Part shown: positions 43,820 to 52,356 of the stretch, in pieces
Layout of the letters: each line of letters begins with the position of its first letter
Numbering within the stretch: the first letter of the stretch is position 1
NCBI RefSeq assembly: GCF_004795735.1
Contig: NZ_CP039247.1
Location: 62,001 to 126,000 of the forward strand
Length of the DNA: 64,000 nt
From: Corynebacterium endometrii
Lineage (GTDB): Bacteria; Actinomycetota; Actinomycetes; Mycobacteriales; Mycobacteriaceae
Direction: 5' to 3'
The notes under the pieces: model-generated
The model's input: only the letters and a program-made list of their open reading frames with translations
What the model was told of the DNA's origin: nothing
Database searches by the model: none
Made by a program: the position numbers and the translations under genes

Positions 43820-45175
43820 ATGGAACAGCGCGTGAGCAAGCGTTTTGCGGCGGCGGTGCTGCCGGGTCCTGCGCTGAATCCAATTAACACCACGATGATT
43901 TCCGTGGCCCTGGTTCCCATATCCATGCAGACCGGCGTCAGCGCCGCCACGGCCGTGTGGCTGGTCGCGGGCCTCTACCTGGTCAGCGCGGTGTTCATGC
44001 CCACTTTCGGCACGTTCGCGGACATCTTTGGCCCGCGCAAGGTGTATGTCTTTGGCCTTATCGTGACCGCGGTGTGCGGGGTTATTCCCACGCTGTTTCC
44101 CACGTTTGCCGGCGCGCTGATTGCCCGGTTGGGCATCGGCGTGGGCACCTCCGCGGCGTACCCGGCGGTGATGGTGCTCATCCGTGACGATGCCACCCGG
44201 CACGGCCGCGAAACCCCCAAGGGTTTGCTATCCGCCGTGTCCTTTTCCTCCTTGGCCACGGCCACGGTGGGCCCGGTGCTGGGCGGTGTGCTGGTGGACG
44301 CGTTTGGCTGGGAGGCAATTTTCCTGGTCAACATCCCATTCGCGCTGATAACCCTGGGCCTCGCCCTCGCATACCTGCCGCCCGATTCCGCCCGCCCCGC
44401 CGCCTCCACCACCCCGCGCGGGTTGAAGGATATTGACTGGCTGGGCATCGCCTTGTTCGCAGGCTCCATGGTGGCGCTGCTGCTGTTTCTGCTCGACGTG
44501 CGCGGCGGGGCCTGGTGGCTGGTGGTGCTGGGAGTGGCCGCCGGCGTGGTATTCGTGCTGTGGGAGAAGAACTACAAGGACCCGTTCGTCGACGTGGTGA
44601 TGGTGGCGCACAATGGGCCGCTCACGCGCACGTTCCTGCGCTTCTTCTTAACGCTCCTGTGCATGTACCTGGTGACGTACGGGTTTGTGCAGTGGGCGCA
44701 GGGGGTGCAGGGCTATTCCAGCTCGATGGCCGGGTTTATCCAGCTGCCCACCATGATCCTGGGCGCGGCGGCCACCATCTGGGCGGGCAAGAACTCCAAG
44801 CTGTTCTTCCAGCTCATGCTCACCGCCGGCATGCTGCTGGTGGGCGGGGTCATGCTGGTGTTGCTGGGGGCGGACTCCCCGCTGTGGTGGCTGCTTTTGG
44901 CCATGGCCGCCTTTGGCATCCCGCATGGCGTGTGTTCCGTGGCCAACCAGGCCGCGCTCTACGTCCAGGCCCCGGCCAACGCCATGGGTTCCGCCTCGGG
45001 GCTGTCCCGGACGTTTACCAACATCGGCGCGATGGTCGCCTCCGCGGTCATCTCAATCGTCTTCGGCGAGGAGCCAACCACCAGCGGCATGCGGATCATT
45101 GCGGTTATTCTGCTGTGCGCGGCCGGGGCCCTGTTTGTCCTGACGGTGACGGATAAAAACCTCAAAGCAAACTAA
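43820..45175 (+). CDS. MFS drug-efflux-type transporter (DHA2-like)
   Basis: Proton-driven exporter of about 451 residues with 13-14 hydrophobic segments. NPINTTMISVALVPI is the first helix of EmrB/QacA-type exporters, and LPTFGTFADIFGPRKVYVFG-like loop and GPVLGGVLVDAFGWEAIFLVN (motif C region) follow. The ATG at 43820 is preceded by GGAAGGAAAGG. GTG and TTG codons just upstream are alternatives. Divergent from the M20 peptidase gene. Its end overlaps the methyltransferase end by 14 bases (convergent). The drug or metabolite exported is unknown. Confidence 0.8.
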   Translation: MEQRVSKRFAAAVLPGPALNPINTTMISVALVPISMQTGVSAATAVWLVAGLYLVSAVFMPTFGTFADIFGPRKVYVFGLIVTAVCGVIPTLFPTFAGALIARLGIGVGTSAAYPAVMVLIRDDATRHGRETPKGLLSAVSFSSLATATVGPVLGGVLVDAFGWEAIFLVNIPFALITLGLALAYLPPDSARPAASTTPRGLKDIDWLGIALFAGSMVALLLFLLDVRGGAWWLVVLGVAAGVVFVLWEKNYKDPFVDVVMVAHNGPLTRTFLRFFLTLLCMYLVTYGFVQWAQGVQGYSSSMAGFIQLPTMILGAAATIWAGKNSKLFFQLMLTAGMLLVGGVMLVLLGADSPLWWLLLAMAAFGIPHGVCSVANQAALYVQAPANAMGSASGLSRTFTNIGAMVASAVISIVFGEEPTTSGMRIIAVILLCAAGALFVLTVTDKNLKAN

Positions 45176-46640
45176 TGCTAGATGGCAGGAAGCCAAGATC
45201 GATGACCTGGCGGTGGACGCGCTCGTCAAGCGCGGTGAAGGCCCGGGAATAGTCGGCGAGCCAGGACTGGGGCGCGTGGGGCAGGCGCTGGCGGAAGCCG
45301 GCGTCGGCCACGCAGTGTGGGGTTAGTGAGACCAGCTGGTCCAGGAGGGCTAGAACCCGCCGGGCCTCCTCGGACAGGGTGCGCCCGGCCAGCCACCGGG
45401 CCACGAACGTTTCACCCTGCCAGAAGAATTCATTGTGCACATCCAGTGCGTGACCCGCATATTTGACGCCGCGCAGCCCCGATTGCTGAGAGCCGGAGCG
45501 CGAACACAGCGCGTAGACTACGCAATCGCTGACAAAATCCCGGGGCAGGCGGCCGGGAGCCTGGTAGGTGTCATGGCCGGTCATCCACTGGAGCGCGGGC
45601 GGCGGGACAGTGGCCTTGCGGGCGGCGAAGACCACGCATGCGCGCTCGAAGTTGGCCGGGGTGACCGGGACGCCGTTGGCGGAGCCAAAGGCGGTGGAAT
45701 ACAGCCCCACGTACTTGGCGGAATGCTCCACGGAATCGGAGTTATTATGCAGGTAGCCGAAGGCGTCCTGGGTCAAAAAGCCGCGCGGGTTGGCCGAGGT
45801 ATTCACCCGCGTCGCGCCGGACAGCCGCACGTACGGTTCCGCTTTGCGAGGCGCGCGGGAGGTGGCCTCCTTCAACCAAGCGGACAGCGGGCGCTCTACG
45901 GGGTGGATGTTCTTGGTCCCCAAGGCCCGGCCGTCCGGTGCGCGCAGCTCGAGGCGCATCGTGGGGGCAGGAACGTGCGCGCTGTCCCACACCGTCCATG
46001 CGATTGCCCAGGTGTTGGCCACGTCCTCGAAGGCGGAGGCGTTGAAATAAAAGCCGTCCACGAAACCGAAGCGCTCGGAGAACCGGCCCATGAACTTTGG
46101 CCAGCCCATGAACCTGGCCGAGGAAAACATGCCTATCGCCACCCGCGACCAGCCGTATTCTTCCTGTAGCTGCATGATGCGGAAGAGGAACTGGGTGTAG
46201 AGCTGCTGGGCGGCCGGGCCCAGGCCCCGCATGGCCCTGCCGGTGGCGTTAATGGTGGCGCCGGCCTTGTGGCTGGAATCCTGGTTGGCGGAGGAGGCGT
46301 ACGGCGGGTTCATGAGGAATAACACGGGGCGGCCCTCGCGCGCGGCGGCCTTTAACTCCGCGTCCACCGGGGCCGGGACCGGATCGCCGGATAAAAAGTC
46401 ATACTGCGCGGCCGCTTTCGCGCCGGGCGCGGAGGCCAGGTCGGCGGCGTCGAGCGTGCTGAGCAAAAGGCGGGGGGCCTCGAGGTTTTGTACCAGATTG
46501 CCCGTCCCGCAGGCAGGGTCCCAGACGGTCCATTCGCGCCAGCCCGGCAGCGCCCGGTCAAGGTGCGCATGCGCCTGGGCCGCCCAGAACGGCGGCGTGT
46601 AGAACGCGCCGGTTGCACGGCGCTGGGCTGATGGCGGCAT
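45162..46640 (-). CDS. Orphan N6-adenine DNA methyltransferase-like protein
   Basis: About 492 residues. S-adenosylmethionine motif I is DPACGTGNLVQNL and the catalytic motif IV is LMNPPYASSAN (NPPY, amino-methyltransferase type), in the order I then IV as in type I/IIG gamma-class enzymes. The N-terminus ATGAFYTPPFWAAQ matches the start of N6-adenine methylases. The C-terminal 250 residues may recognise the DNA target. No restriction endonuclease or specificity subunit is nearby. The ATG at 46640 was chosen, and a longer form from 46682 would overlap the divergent sirtuin gene. DNA methylation is inferred, and RNA or another substrate is possible. Confidence 0.75.
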   Translation of the reverse strand: MPPSAQRRATGAFYTPPFWAAQAHAHLDRALPGWREWTVWDPACGTGNLVQNLEAPRLLLSTLDAADLASAPGAKAAAQYDFLSGDPVPAPVDAELKAAAREGRPVLFLMNPPYASSANQDSSHKAGATINATGRAMRGLGPAAQQLYTQFLFRIMQLQEEYGWSRVAIGMFSSARFMGWPKFMGRFSERFGFVDGFYFNASAFEDVANTWAIAWTVWDSAHVPAPTMRLELRAPDGRALGTKNIHPVERPLSAWLKEATSRAPRKAEPYVRLSGATRVNTSANPRGFLTQDAFGYLHNNSDSVEHSAKYVGLYSTAFGSANGVPVTPANFERACVVFAARKATVPPPALQWMTGHDTYQAPGRLPRDFVSDCVVYALCSRSGSQQSGLRGVKYAGHALDVHNEFFWQGETFVARWLAGRTLSEEARRVLALLDQLVSLTPHCVADAGFRQRLPHAPQSWLADYSRAFTALDERVHRQVIDLGFLPSSISLL

Positions 46641-46643
46641 ACC

Positions 46644-46649
46644 TATACT
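46644..46649 (+). promoter_or_regulatory. -10 box of the leaderless sirtuin gene
   Basis: TATACT lies 7 bases before the ATG at 46657, within the 16-base gap between the divergent methyltransferase and sirtuin genes. Confidence 0.55.
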
Positions 46650-46656
46650 TAAGCAC

Positions 46657-47583
46657 ATGAGCTTTTCGGATTCCGCCATCAATCACGCGCACGCCTCCGC
46701 GCTGCGTTCCATTGCGCGCGTGGTGGAGGAGACCACGGAGCCCACCCCGCCGGACCGGGCGCTTGCGGGCGTGCTGGCCATGCTGCGGGAGCGCCCCGCC
46801 CTGGTGCTCACCGGTGCGGGCGTGTCCACGGATTCGGGGGTGCCGGATTACCGCGGCCCGCAGGGATCGCTGAACAAGCACCGGCCGATGACGTATCAGG
46901 AGTTTCGCCATGACCGCCGGGCGCTGCACCGCTACTGGGCGCGCAGCTTCGTGGGGTGGCGCGTGATGAACGGGGCCAAGCCGAACCGCACGCATTACGC
47001 CCTGGTGGAGCTGGAGCGGGCGGGGTTTATCACGGGCGTGCTCACCCAGAACGTCGACGGGCTGCACGCGGAGGCCGGCCAGGGCACGGTGCTGCCGCTG
47101 CATGGGGACTTAGCCCAGGTGGTGTGCCTGAATTGCGGGCATGTGGAGGACCGCGCGCACTTTGACGCCCGCGCGTCCGAGGCCAACCCCGGCTACCTCG
47201 AATCCATCCACGTCGATAGCGTCAACCCGGACGGCGACGTGGCGCTGCCGGATGAGGTGGTGGCGCGCTTTAGGCTCATCGGGTGTGAGGATTGCGGATC
47301 GGAGCTACTAAAACCTGACGTGGTCTACTTCGGCGAACCGGTCCCGGCGCGGCGCAAGGACGCCGCCTACGCGATGCTGGATGCGGCGGATTCCCTGCTG
47401 GTTGCCGGCAGCTCCCTGGCCGTGATGAGCGGGTTCCGCTTCGTGCTGGACGCCAAGAAGGCCGGCAAACCCGTGGCGGTCATCAACGGCGGGCCGGGGC
47501 GGGGCGATGACCGGGTGGACATCCTTTGGCGCACGCAGGTGGGCCCGGCCTTTGATTCCATCCTGGACGGGCTGGGCCTCTAG
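46657..47583 (+). CDS. Sirtuin (NAD-dependent protein deacylase), zinc-type
   Basis: 308 residues. Sir2 motifs: GAGVSTDSGVPDYRGPQG (NAD loop), TQNVDGLH, catalytic HGD in PLHGDLAQVVC, zinc Cys pairs CLNCG and CEDCG, and DVVYFGEPVP, VAGSSLAV, VAVINGG. The pattern (SxSGxPDYRG, long insertion between the zinc pairs) is close to SIRT4-like class II sirtuins, which have lipoamidase, ADP-ribosyltransferase or deacylase activity. Divergently transcribed from the methyltransferase. The second sirtuin of the window is at 56386. Confidence 0.85.
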   Translation: MSFSDSAINHAHASALRSIARVVEETTEPTPPDRALAGVLAMLRERPALVLTGAGVSTDSGVPDYRGPQGSLNKHRPMTYQEFRHDRRALHRYWARSFVGWRVMNGAKPNRTHYALVELERAGFITGVLTQNVDGLHAEAGQGTVLPLHGDLAQVVCLNCGHVEDRAHFDARASEANPGYLESIHVDSVNPDGDVALPDEVVARFRLIGCEDCGSELLKPDVVYFGEPVPARRKDAAYAMLDAADSLLVAGSSLAVMSGFRFVLDAKKAGKPVAVINGGPGRGDDRVDILWRTQVGPAFDSILDGLGL

Positions 47584-47592
47584 CGCCGGGGG

Positions 47593-48594
47593 CTACAGCT
47601 GTTCCAGGATGGTGGTGATGATGGCTATCACGCGCTTGTCCATAGGCAGGTCCTGGTGGAGGACCACGGCCAGGCGGTCGAAGTCTTGGACGTAGATGTT
47701 GCGGACGGTGCCCTCGGGCGCGGAGGTGGCGTCCAGGAAGCAGGATTCCGGTGGTACCACCACCGTGTCCGCGCGCGTGGCGATGCAGGTGTAGCGCACC
47801 CCCGGTTCCAGGTCCCCGCCGGCCGCCATTTCCTCCAGCAGCGGGCTGCCCACAATCTGTTGGGCGCCGGCCGCGCCGAAGAACGCCTCGATGACGGACG
47901 CCATGACCTCTTCGCCGCGGCGCGTGGTCACCAGCGGGGAGATGATGCCGCCCTGGGTGGTGCCGTGGTTCGGCGAACCCACGCAGAACACGTGCCGGAC
48001 TAGGTGCGCCGTGCCGTACGTGCGCATCCAGTACCGGGCCAGCAGGCCGCCCTGCGAGTGGCCCACGAGGATGACCTGCTCCGCGCCGGTGACCTGCAGG
48101 ACCGCCTCGATGTAGGCGCCGATCTGGCGGGCGGAGTCCTCCAGGACGCCCGTGGCGCGGTTGCCAAAGTCCGGGGCGAATGCCGCCCAGCCGGCCTTGC
48201 GCAGGGCCTCGCCCAGCTGCTGCCAATTGCCCTTGCTCTCGCACGTGCCGTGGATCATGATGACCGGCCACGGGCGCTTCTCGGTGGGGCGGGCGGTCCA
48301 GTCATCCTCGAAGATGCCGCGCGGCTTGAGCCGGGCGCCCAAGGCCAGGGAGCCAATCGCCGCGCCGAGTTTGTTGGCGGCGTCCTCGCCGGTGCCGGCT
48401 TCGGTATCCGTACCGTCTTCAGTAAATTCCCCGCGCTTGGTCGCCCGCAGCTTGGCCGCGATTTCCGCCGCCACCTCTTCGCGTAGGGCGTTCGCGCTGG
48501 CTAAATCCTGCGCCGAGGAGGAGGTTCGCGGCCAGTATTTTTTGAGGCGGGTGGAGATGGTACTGCGGATATCGGGAAGCGAAGCGGGACTCAT
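47593..48594 (-). CDS. Alpha/beta-hydrolase, lipase/esterase
   Basis: About 333 residues. VIMIHGTCESKGNW supplies the oxyanion-hole HG, and VGHSQGGLLARYWM holds the nucleophile Ser. A late His in the last third completes the triad but is not assigned. Resembles triacylglycerol lipase/EstA-type alpha/beta-hydrolases. No signal peptide is evident, though the N-terminus is basic. The ATG at 48594 is preferred over a GTG at 48636 because TACCCT lies 7 bases upstream (48602-48607), and the GTG version starts inside another promoter. Tail to tail with the sirtuin gene, 9 bases apart. Confidence 0.7.
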   Translation of the reverse strand: MSPASLPDIRSTISTRLKKYWPRTSSSAQDLASANALREEVAAEIAAKLRATKRGEFTEDGTDTEAGTGEDAANKLGAAIGSLALGARLKPRGIFEDDWTARPTEKRPWPVIMIHGTCESKGNWQQLGEALRKAGWAAFAPDFGNRATGVLEDSARQIGAYIEAVLQVTGAEQVILVGHSQGGLLARYWMRTYGTAHLVRHVFCVGSPNHGTTQGGIISPLVTTRRGEEVMASVIEAFFGAAGAQQIVGSPLLEEMAAGGDLEPGVRYTCIATRADTVVVPPESCFLDATSAPEGTVRNIYVQDFDRLAVVLHQDLPMDKRVIAIITTILEQL

Positions 48595-48629
48595 GGCCCC
48601 CAGGGTAGGCAATTTTTTTAAAGAGGGGG

Positions 48630-48670
48630 TTGACACTTATCCACAATGGGGTAAAGTAAGCCTTGCCTAA
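48630..48670 (+). promoter_or_regulatory. Promoter overlapped by a DtxR-like iron box
   Basis: TTGACA at 48630-48635, 16 bases, TAAAGT at 48652-48657. The box TAAAGTAAGCCTTGCCTAA at 48652-48670 matches, in complement, the DtxR consensus at 14 of 19 positions by hand count. Iron-loaded DtxR bound here would block the promoter. The transcript would start near 48664, about 170 bases before amn. Confidence 0.5.
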
Positions 48671-48737
48671 CTTACAGGTGGCGGTTGTGCTCCACTTGCT
48701 CCTCGCACCATCACCTGAAGGCACTTGTCATGGGGAG

Positions 48738-48773
48738 AAGGACCCGCTGGTTGCGCTTGGCCAGCGGGTCCTT
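48738..48773 (+). other. Strong hairpin in the leader between the iron-box promoter and amn
   Basis: Perfect 13-base arms AAGGACCCGCTGG / CCAGCGGGTCCTT with a 10-base loop, 75 bases after the expected start of the iron-box transcript. No T-run follows, so it is not a standard terminator. It may protect or end a short RNA, or shape the amn leader. Confidence 0.5.
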
Positions 48774-48837
48774 CCATATCCGGCGGGGTTACTGCGCTAT
48801 CCGGCGGGGTACCGCGCGGCCCGCTAGGCTGGTGGCC

Positions 48838-50241
48838 ATGAGCAAATTGCAGCACTGCAAGGACGTGGACCAAGCCATAGTTCGCCTAAAAGACCACTAT
48901 GAGGCCTCCTGCGAGTTGGCCCGGGCCACGCTGGCCGCCGGGAACTTTGAGGATTACCGCCATGTCACCTACCCCAAGCTCATGGTGGACATCCGGGAAT
49001 GGCGGCCAATTGACCGCTCCGAACCCTTTGGCTACGTGGATGAGGCCGGCCGCTACAGTGCCACCATCTCCAAGCCGCACATTATCGAGGCCTACCTGCG
49101 GGAAATGCTTGAACGCCTGACCGGCAACTACCCGTGCGATATTTATGTGGGCGCCTCCAAGGTGCAGATCCCGCCGGAGTACATCGCGGATGCCGGGGCC
49201 ATCCCGGAGCGCCGCGGTGACATCCCACGGCCCACGCTGGATGACGTCAATGACGCCATCGTTGACGGTGATTGGCGCGCGTTCCACGGCAAGGAAAAGC
49301 CGCTCTTCCTCTTTGGGGCGCAGCGCTTTGATATCGCCTGCGCGCGCATCGAGCACTACACCGGAATCAAGGTGGATTCGCTGCAAAAGTACATCCTGTT
49401 TACCAACTATGACATGCACACCGGAGAGTTTGTCCGCTTCGGCCTGGGAGCCTTGGCCGATGAAGCCTCCCGTTACGAGGCGCTGCTGCTGCCCAACGGG
49501 GAATCCATCCACCCCAACGAGGCGGTGGATATAGATGCGGATTCTCTGGGGCTAAGCTCGCGCTTCCAGATGCCGCGCTTCGATCTGGTGACGCGGGAGG
49601 GGGATGGCATCACCATGATCAACATCGGCGTGGGACCCTCCAACGCGAAGACCATCACTGACTGCCTCGCCGTCCTGCGGCCCGAGGCGTGGATAATGAT
49701 TGGTCACTGCGCCGGGCTCGATGGCCGCATGCGCATCGGGGACCTCATCCTGGGCAACGCCTACCAGCGTGAGGACCACATCCTCGATCACCGTCTGGGC
49801 GCCAATAGCCCAATCCCGGCCGTGCCGGAGGTCCAGCGCGCGCTGGAGAAGGCGGTGGAAAGCGTCTACGGCGAGGACAACGTGCTCATGCGCACCGGCA
49901 CCGTGCTCTCCACGGATGACCGCAACTGGGAATGGCGCACCAACCGCGAACTCTGGGAGTGGCTGCGCGGTTCCACCGCCGTGGCCGTGGACATGGAGTC
50001 CTGCACGCTGGCGGCCAACGGCTACCGCTACCGAGTCCCGTACGGCACTCTGCTCAGCGTCTCTGACCTGCCGCTTCACGCCGTGCCCAAGCTCCCCGCC
50101 CAGGCGCAGGCCTTCTACTCCAACTCTAAGGAGGCGCACGTCATCTGCGCCGTTCGGGCAATGGAGGCGCTGGCCGCCAACCCGCAGCGGCTGCGCACCC
50201 GCAAGCTGCGCCGCACCATCGGCGAGGTGCCGTTCCGCTAG
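48838..50241 (+). CDS. amn: AMP nucleosidase
   Basis: 467 residues, close to the 484 of E. coli Amn. Hydrolyses AMP to adenine and ribose-5-phosphate. N-terminal AMN domain (residues 1-170) with MVDIREWRPIDRSEPFGYVD, C-terminal nucleoside phosphorylase-like domain with MINIGVGPSNAKT, IMIGHCAGLDGRMRIGDLILGNAYQRED and VAVDMESCTLAANGYRYRVPYG. The ATG at 48838 is set by similarity and by TAGGCT at 48825-48830, 7 bases upstream (leaderless). A longer frame start at 48685 was rejected. The iron-box promoter 200 bases upstream may add a second, iron-controlled transcript. Confidence 0.9.
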   Translation: MSKLQHCKDVDQAIVRLKDHYEASCELARATLAAGNFEDYRHVTYPKLMVDIREWRPIDRSEPFGYVDEAGRYSATISKPHIIEAYLREMLERLTGNYPCDIYVGASKVQIPPEYIADAGAIPERRGDIPRPTLDDVNDAIVDGDWRAFHGKEKPLFLFGAQRFDIACARIEHYTGIKVDSLQKYILFTNYDMHTGEFVRFGLGALADEASRYEALLLPNGESIHPNEAVDIDADSLGLSSRFQMPRFDLVTREGDGITMINIGVGPSNAKTITDCLAVLRPEAWIMIGHCAGLDGRMRIGDLILGNAYQREDHILDHRLGANSPIPAVPEVQRALEKAVESVYGEDNVLMRTGTVLSTDDRNWEWRTNRELWEWLRGSTAVAVDMESCTLAANGYRYRVPYGTLLSVSDLPLHAVPKLPAQAQAFYSNSKEAHVICAVRAMEALAANPQRLRTRKLRRTIGEVPFR

Positions 50242-50265
50242 GCCGCGAGGGTAGCGGGTAACGGG

Positions 50266-52203
50266 CTAGAGGACGCCAACCGTCCGAAGCAGCGACTTGG
50301 CGGCCTTATCCGTCTCCTGCAGCATGAGCGGATCCGTGCCGGGCATCGGGGAGATGGTGGTATCCGGGAGCTGCGCATGGGTGGGAATACCCACGATGTG
50401 CAGCCTGACGTCCGGCTCGCCGCCCCCGCCCACCGCGCGGCGGGTTGCGGGATCGACCTCGGGCGAGGCGGAGGCACGGCCGTCCCGAAATGGGCGCACG
50501 CGCCCGGCCTGGATCAACGAATCGAACAGGCCCCCGGCCTCCGGGTTGGTGATGTCCGGCGCGTGCATCCAGGCGTCCACCAGCGCGCCCGAACTGGCCG
50601 AGCGCCCGCCCGAGGTCACGGTGAATTCCTCCCCGAGGCTGAGCGCCGGGCGCGGGCCCAGGAATGCGACGAGGCCGGAGTCGGTCAGCGCAAGCAACTG
50701 GCGGATGCGAAACAGCGGCGGGCCGGATCCGGCCATCTGGCCGGTGGCGACGAATTGGGCGTAGGCACCGTCGCGGGAGGCGCGGGTAAAGCGTCCCTCG
50801 GAGCCCAAGATGGAGGAGGGTTTGCGCGCCGCGGACACCGCCCACAGCCCGGCCTTGACGGGGCTGTCCCATGCGGATACCGCCTCGCGGATGTCCCGCG
50901 CCATGCCCTCGCCGATAAGCGCCGTGAGCTCCCCGACGGATCCCGCGAACCCCGCCAGCGGATCCATCCAATAGGCCAGGTCAAAGGGCTCCTCGCTAAC
51001 CCCATCCAGCGCCGCGTTTAGCGCCCTGACCGCGCCGAATGCCTCTTCCGCCGAGGCCGCGCCCTCCAGGTCCGCCCCGTCAATGAGCGCCAGGACCTCG
51101 GGCAAGGGGAGGCGGAGGGTACCGGGTGCAACCCGCGCCTGGGTGCGGTAATACTCCGAGTAGGCGTCACGGACAATCGCCGGCCACACCTCCACGCCAA
51201 AATCAATTGCTCGCGAACCGGCCGGGGTGTCCCCAAGGGCCGCGCAGACTTTAGAGAGCCGCTCCAGGTTCGCCGCCGGCGGCAGCGATTTGTACTCACT
51301 CTTGGGCAGGTACGGGTAGCCGCGGCCGGAGGTGACCACCAGGTGTGGCTCGCGCCCGGACGGCTCATAGCGCAGCCCGGAGCGTGCGCCCGCGTCCTCA
51401 ACGAACAATCCTCCGCGGTCAATAGTCAGCAGCGCCATCAGATCGAAAAAGCCCATCCCCAGGCCGCGCACCAGCACCGGGCCGCCTTCCGGCAGTACGT
51501 CGACGGGCTGGTCCAGCGGGTTATCCGGGCGGATCCACGTCATCCCGGAGTCCGCCAGCGCCTCCTCCTGCCGGGACGGTCCATTGGCCGTCCAGCCGGT
51601 GGCCAGCACGGTGGCATCGGCCAACACCTCGGTCCCGTCGGCAAACCGCAGCGCGTCCCGCGGCCCCCGCGCCTCGAGTGCTACCACCCGCGAGCGATGC
51701 TCCACCAACGTCACCCCATCCGGCAGCTGCGCCGCCGCGACCCGGTAGAACCAGTGGATATACGCGCCATAGAGCGCGCGGGACGGGTTGGACTCCGGCC
51801 GGGTGGCCGCGATTTCCTCGGCGAAGCCCCGCATGACCGAGTCCTCGGGCGAAAACTCGTCAAAGACGGCAGCCTTGGCTGGTGCGATGCCCTCGCGTTC
51901 GCCGCGCAGCAGCCGGATCCACTCATAGAGGATAGGCCCCTCAAACACGGGCGCCTCGACGGTGGCGCCCGGCTCCGTGAACAGCGTCACCGCGCCGGCC
52001 AGCGTGTTCATGCACAGCGTGCGGGGCTGGTCCGTGGCCCAGACTCGCCCCGCGCCGGGCTGCGCGTCATCGATGACGTGGATGGTCAGATCGGCACCGT
52101 CGGGCGAGCGCTTGAGGTACGCGGCGATGCGCTCAATGATGGACGCCCCGCGCGGGCCCGCGCCCACGATGGCGATTGCCCGTGCCGTTTCCGCGTTTCC
52201 CAT
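50266..52203 (-). CDS. FAD/NAD(P)-binding oxidoreductase-like protein
   Basis: About 645 residues. The N-terminal dinucleotide motif AIVGAGPRGASIIERIAAYL and the second motif VLVRGLGMGFFDLMALL, with VLATGWTANGPS between, fit the FAD-NAD(P)-binding family seen in actinobacterial proteins and HI0933/adenylate-forming relatives. GRVWATDQPRTLCMNTLAGAVTLF is a family block. No reaction is known for this group. The ATG at 52203 was chosen because GTGGAGAAA lies 8 bases upstream. The frame extends 29 codons further without support. Convergent with amn. Confidence 0.7.
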   Translation of the reverse strand: MGNAETARAIAIVGAGPRGASIIERIAAYLKRSPDGADLTIHVIDDAQPGAGRVWATDQPRTLCMNTLAGAVTLFTEPGATVEAPVFEGPILYEWIRLLRGEREGIAPAKAAVFDEFSPEDSVMRGFAEEIAATRPESNPSRALYGAYIHWFYRVAAAQLPDGVTLVEHRSRVVALEARGPRDALRFADGTEVLADATVLATGWTANGPSRQEEALADSGMTWIRPDNPLDQPVDVLPEGGPVLVRGLGMGFFDLMALLTIDRGGLFVEDAGARSGLRYEPSGREPHLVVTSGRGYPYLPKSEYKSLPPAANLERLSKVCAALGDTPAGSRAIDFGVEVWPAIVRDAYSEYYRTQARVAPGTLRLPLPEVLALIDGADLEGAASAEEAFGAVRALNAALDGVSEEPFDLAYWMDPLAGFAGSVGELTALIGEGMARDIREAVSAWDSPVKAGLWAVSAARKPSSILGSEGRFTRASRDGAYAQFVATGQMAGSGPPLFRIRQLLALTDSGLVAFLGPRPALSLGEEFTVTSGGRSASSGALVDAWMHAPDITNPEAGGLFDSLIQAGRVRPFRDGRASASPEVDPATRRAVGGGGEPDVRLHIVGIPTHAQLPDTTISPMPGTDPLMLQETDKAAKSLLRTVGVL

Positions 52204-52356
52204 TTTGTGTTTCTCCACTCCCGTCGCACACCAGCCCTCCCGTCGCACGCCGGGGCGTAAGGCCCCCTCAATCCCATGGACCCCACCCAACCTTGGCGCC
52301 CTACGCCGGGGCCTGCCGGATTAGCAATCGGGGGCGCGGGGTTTAAGCTGCTATCC

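Noticed and set aside
48738-48773. Rho-independent terminator before amn
   Set aside because: The stem is perfect but CCATATCC follows on the plus strand and no T-run is found on either side. Reported only as a hairpin.
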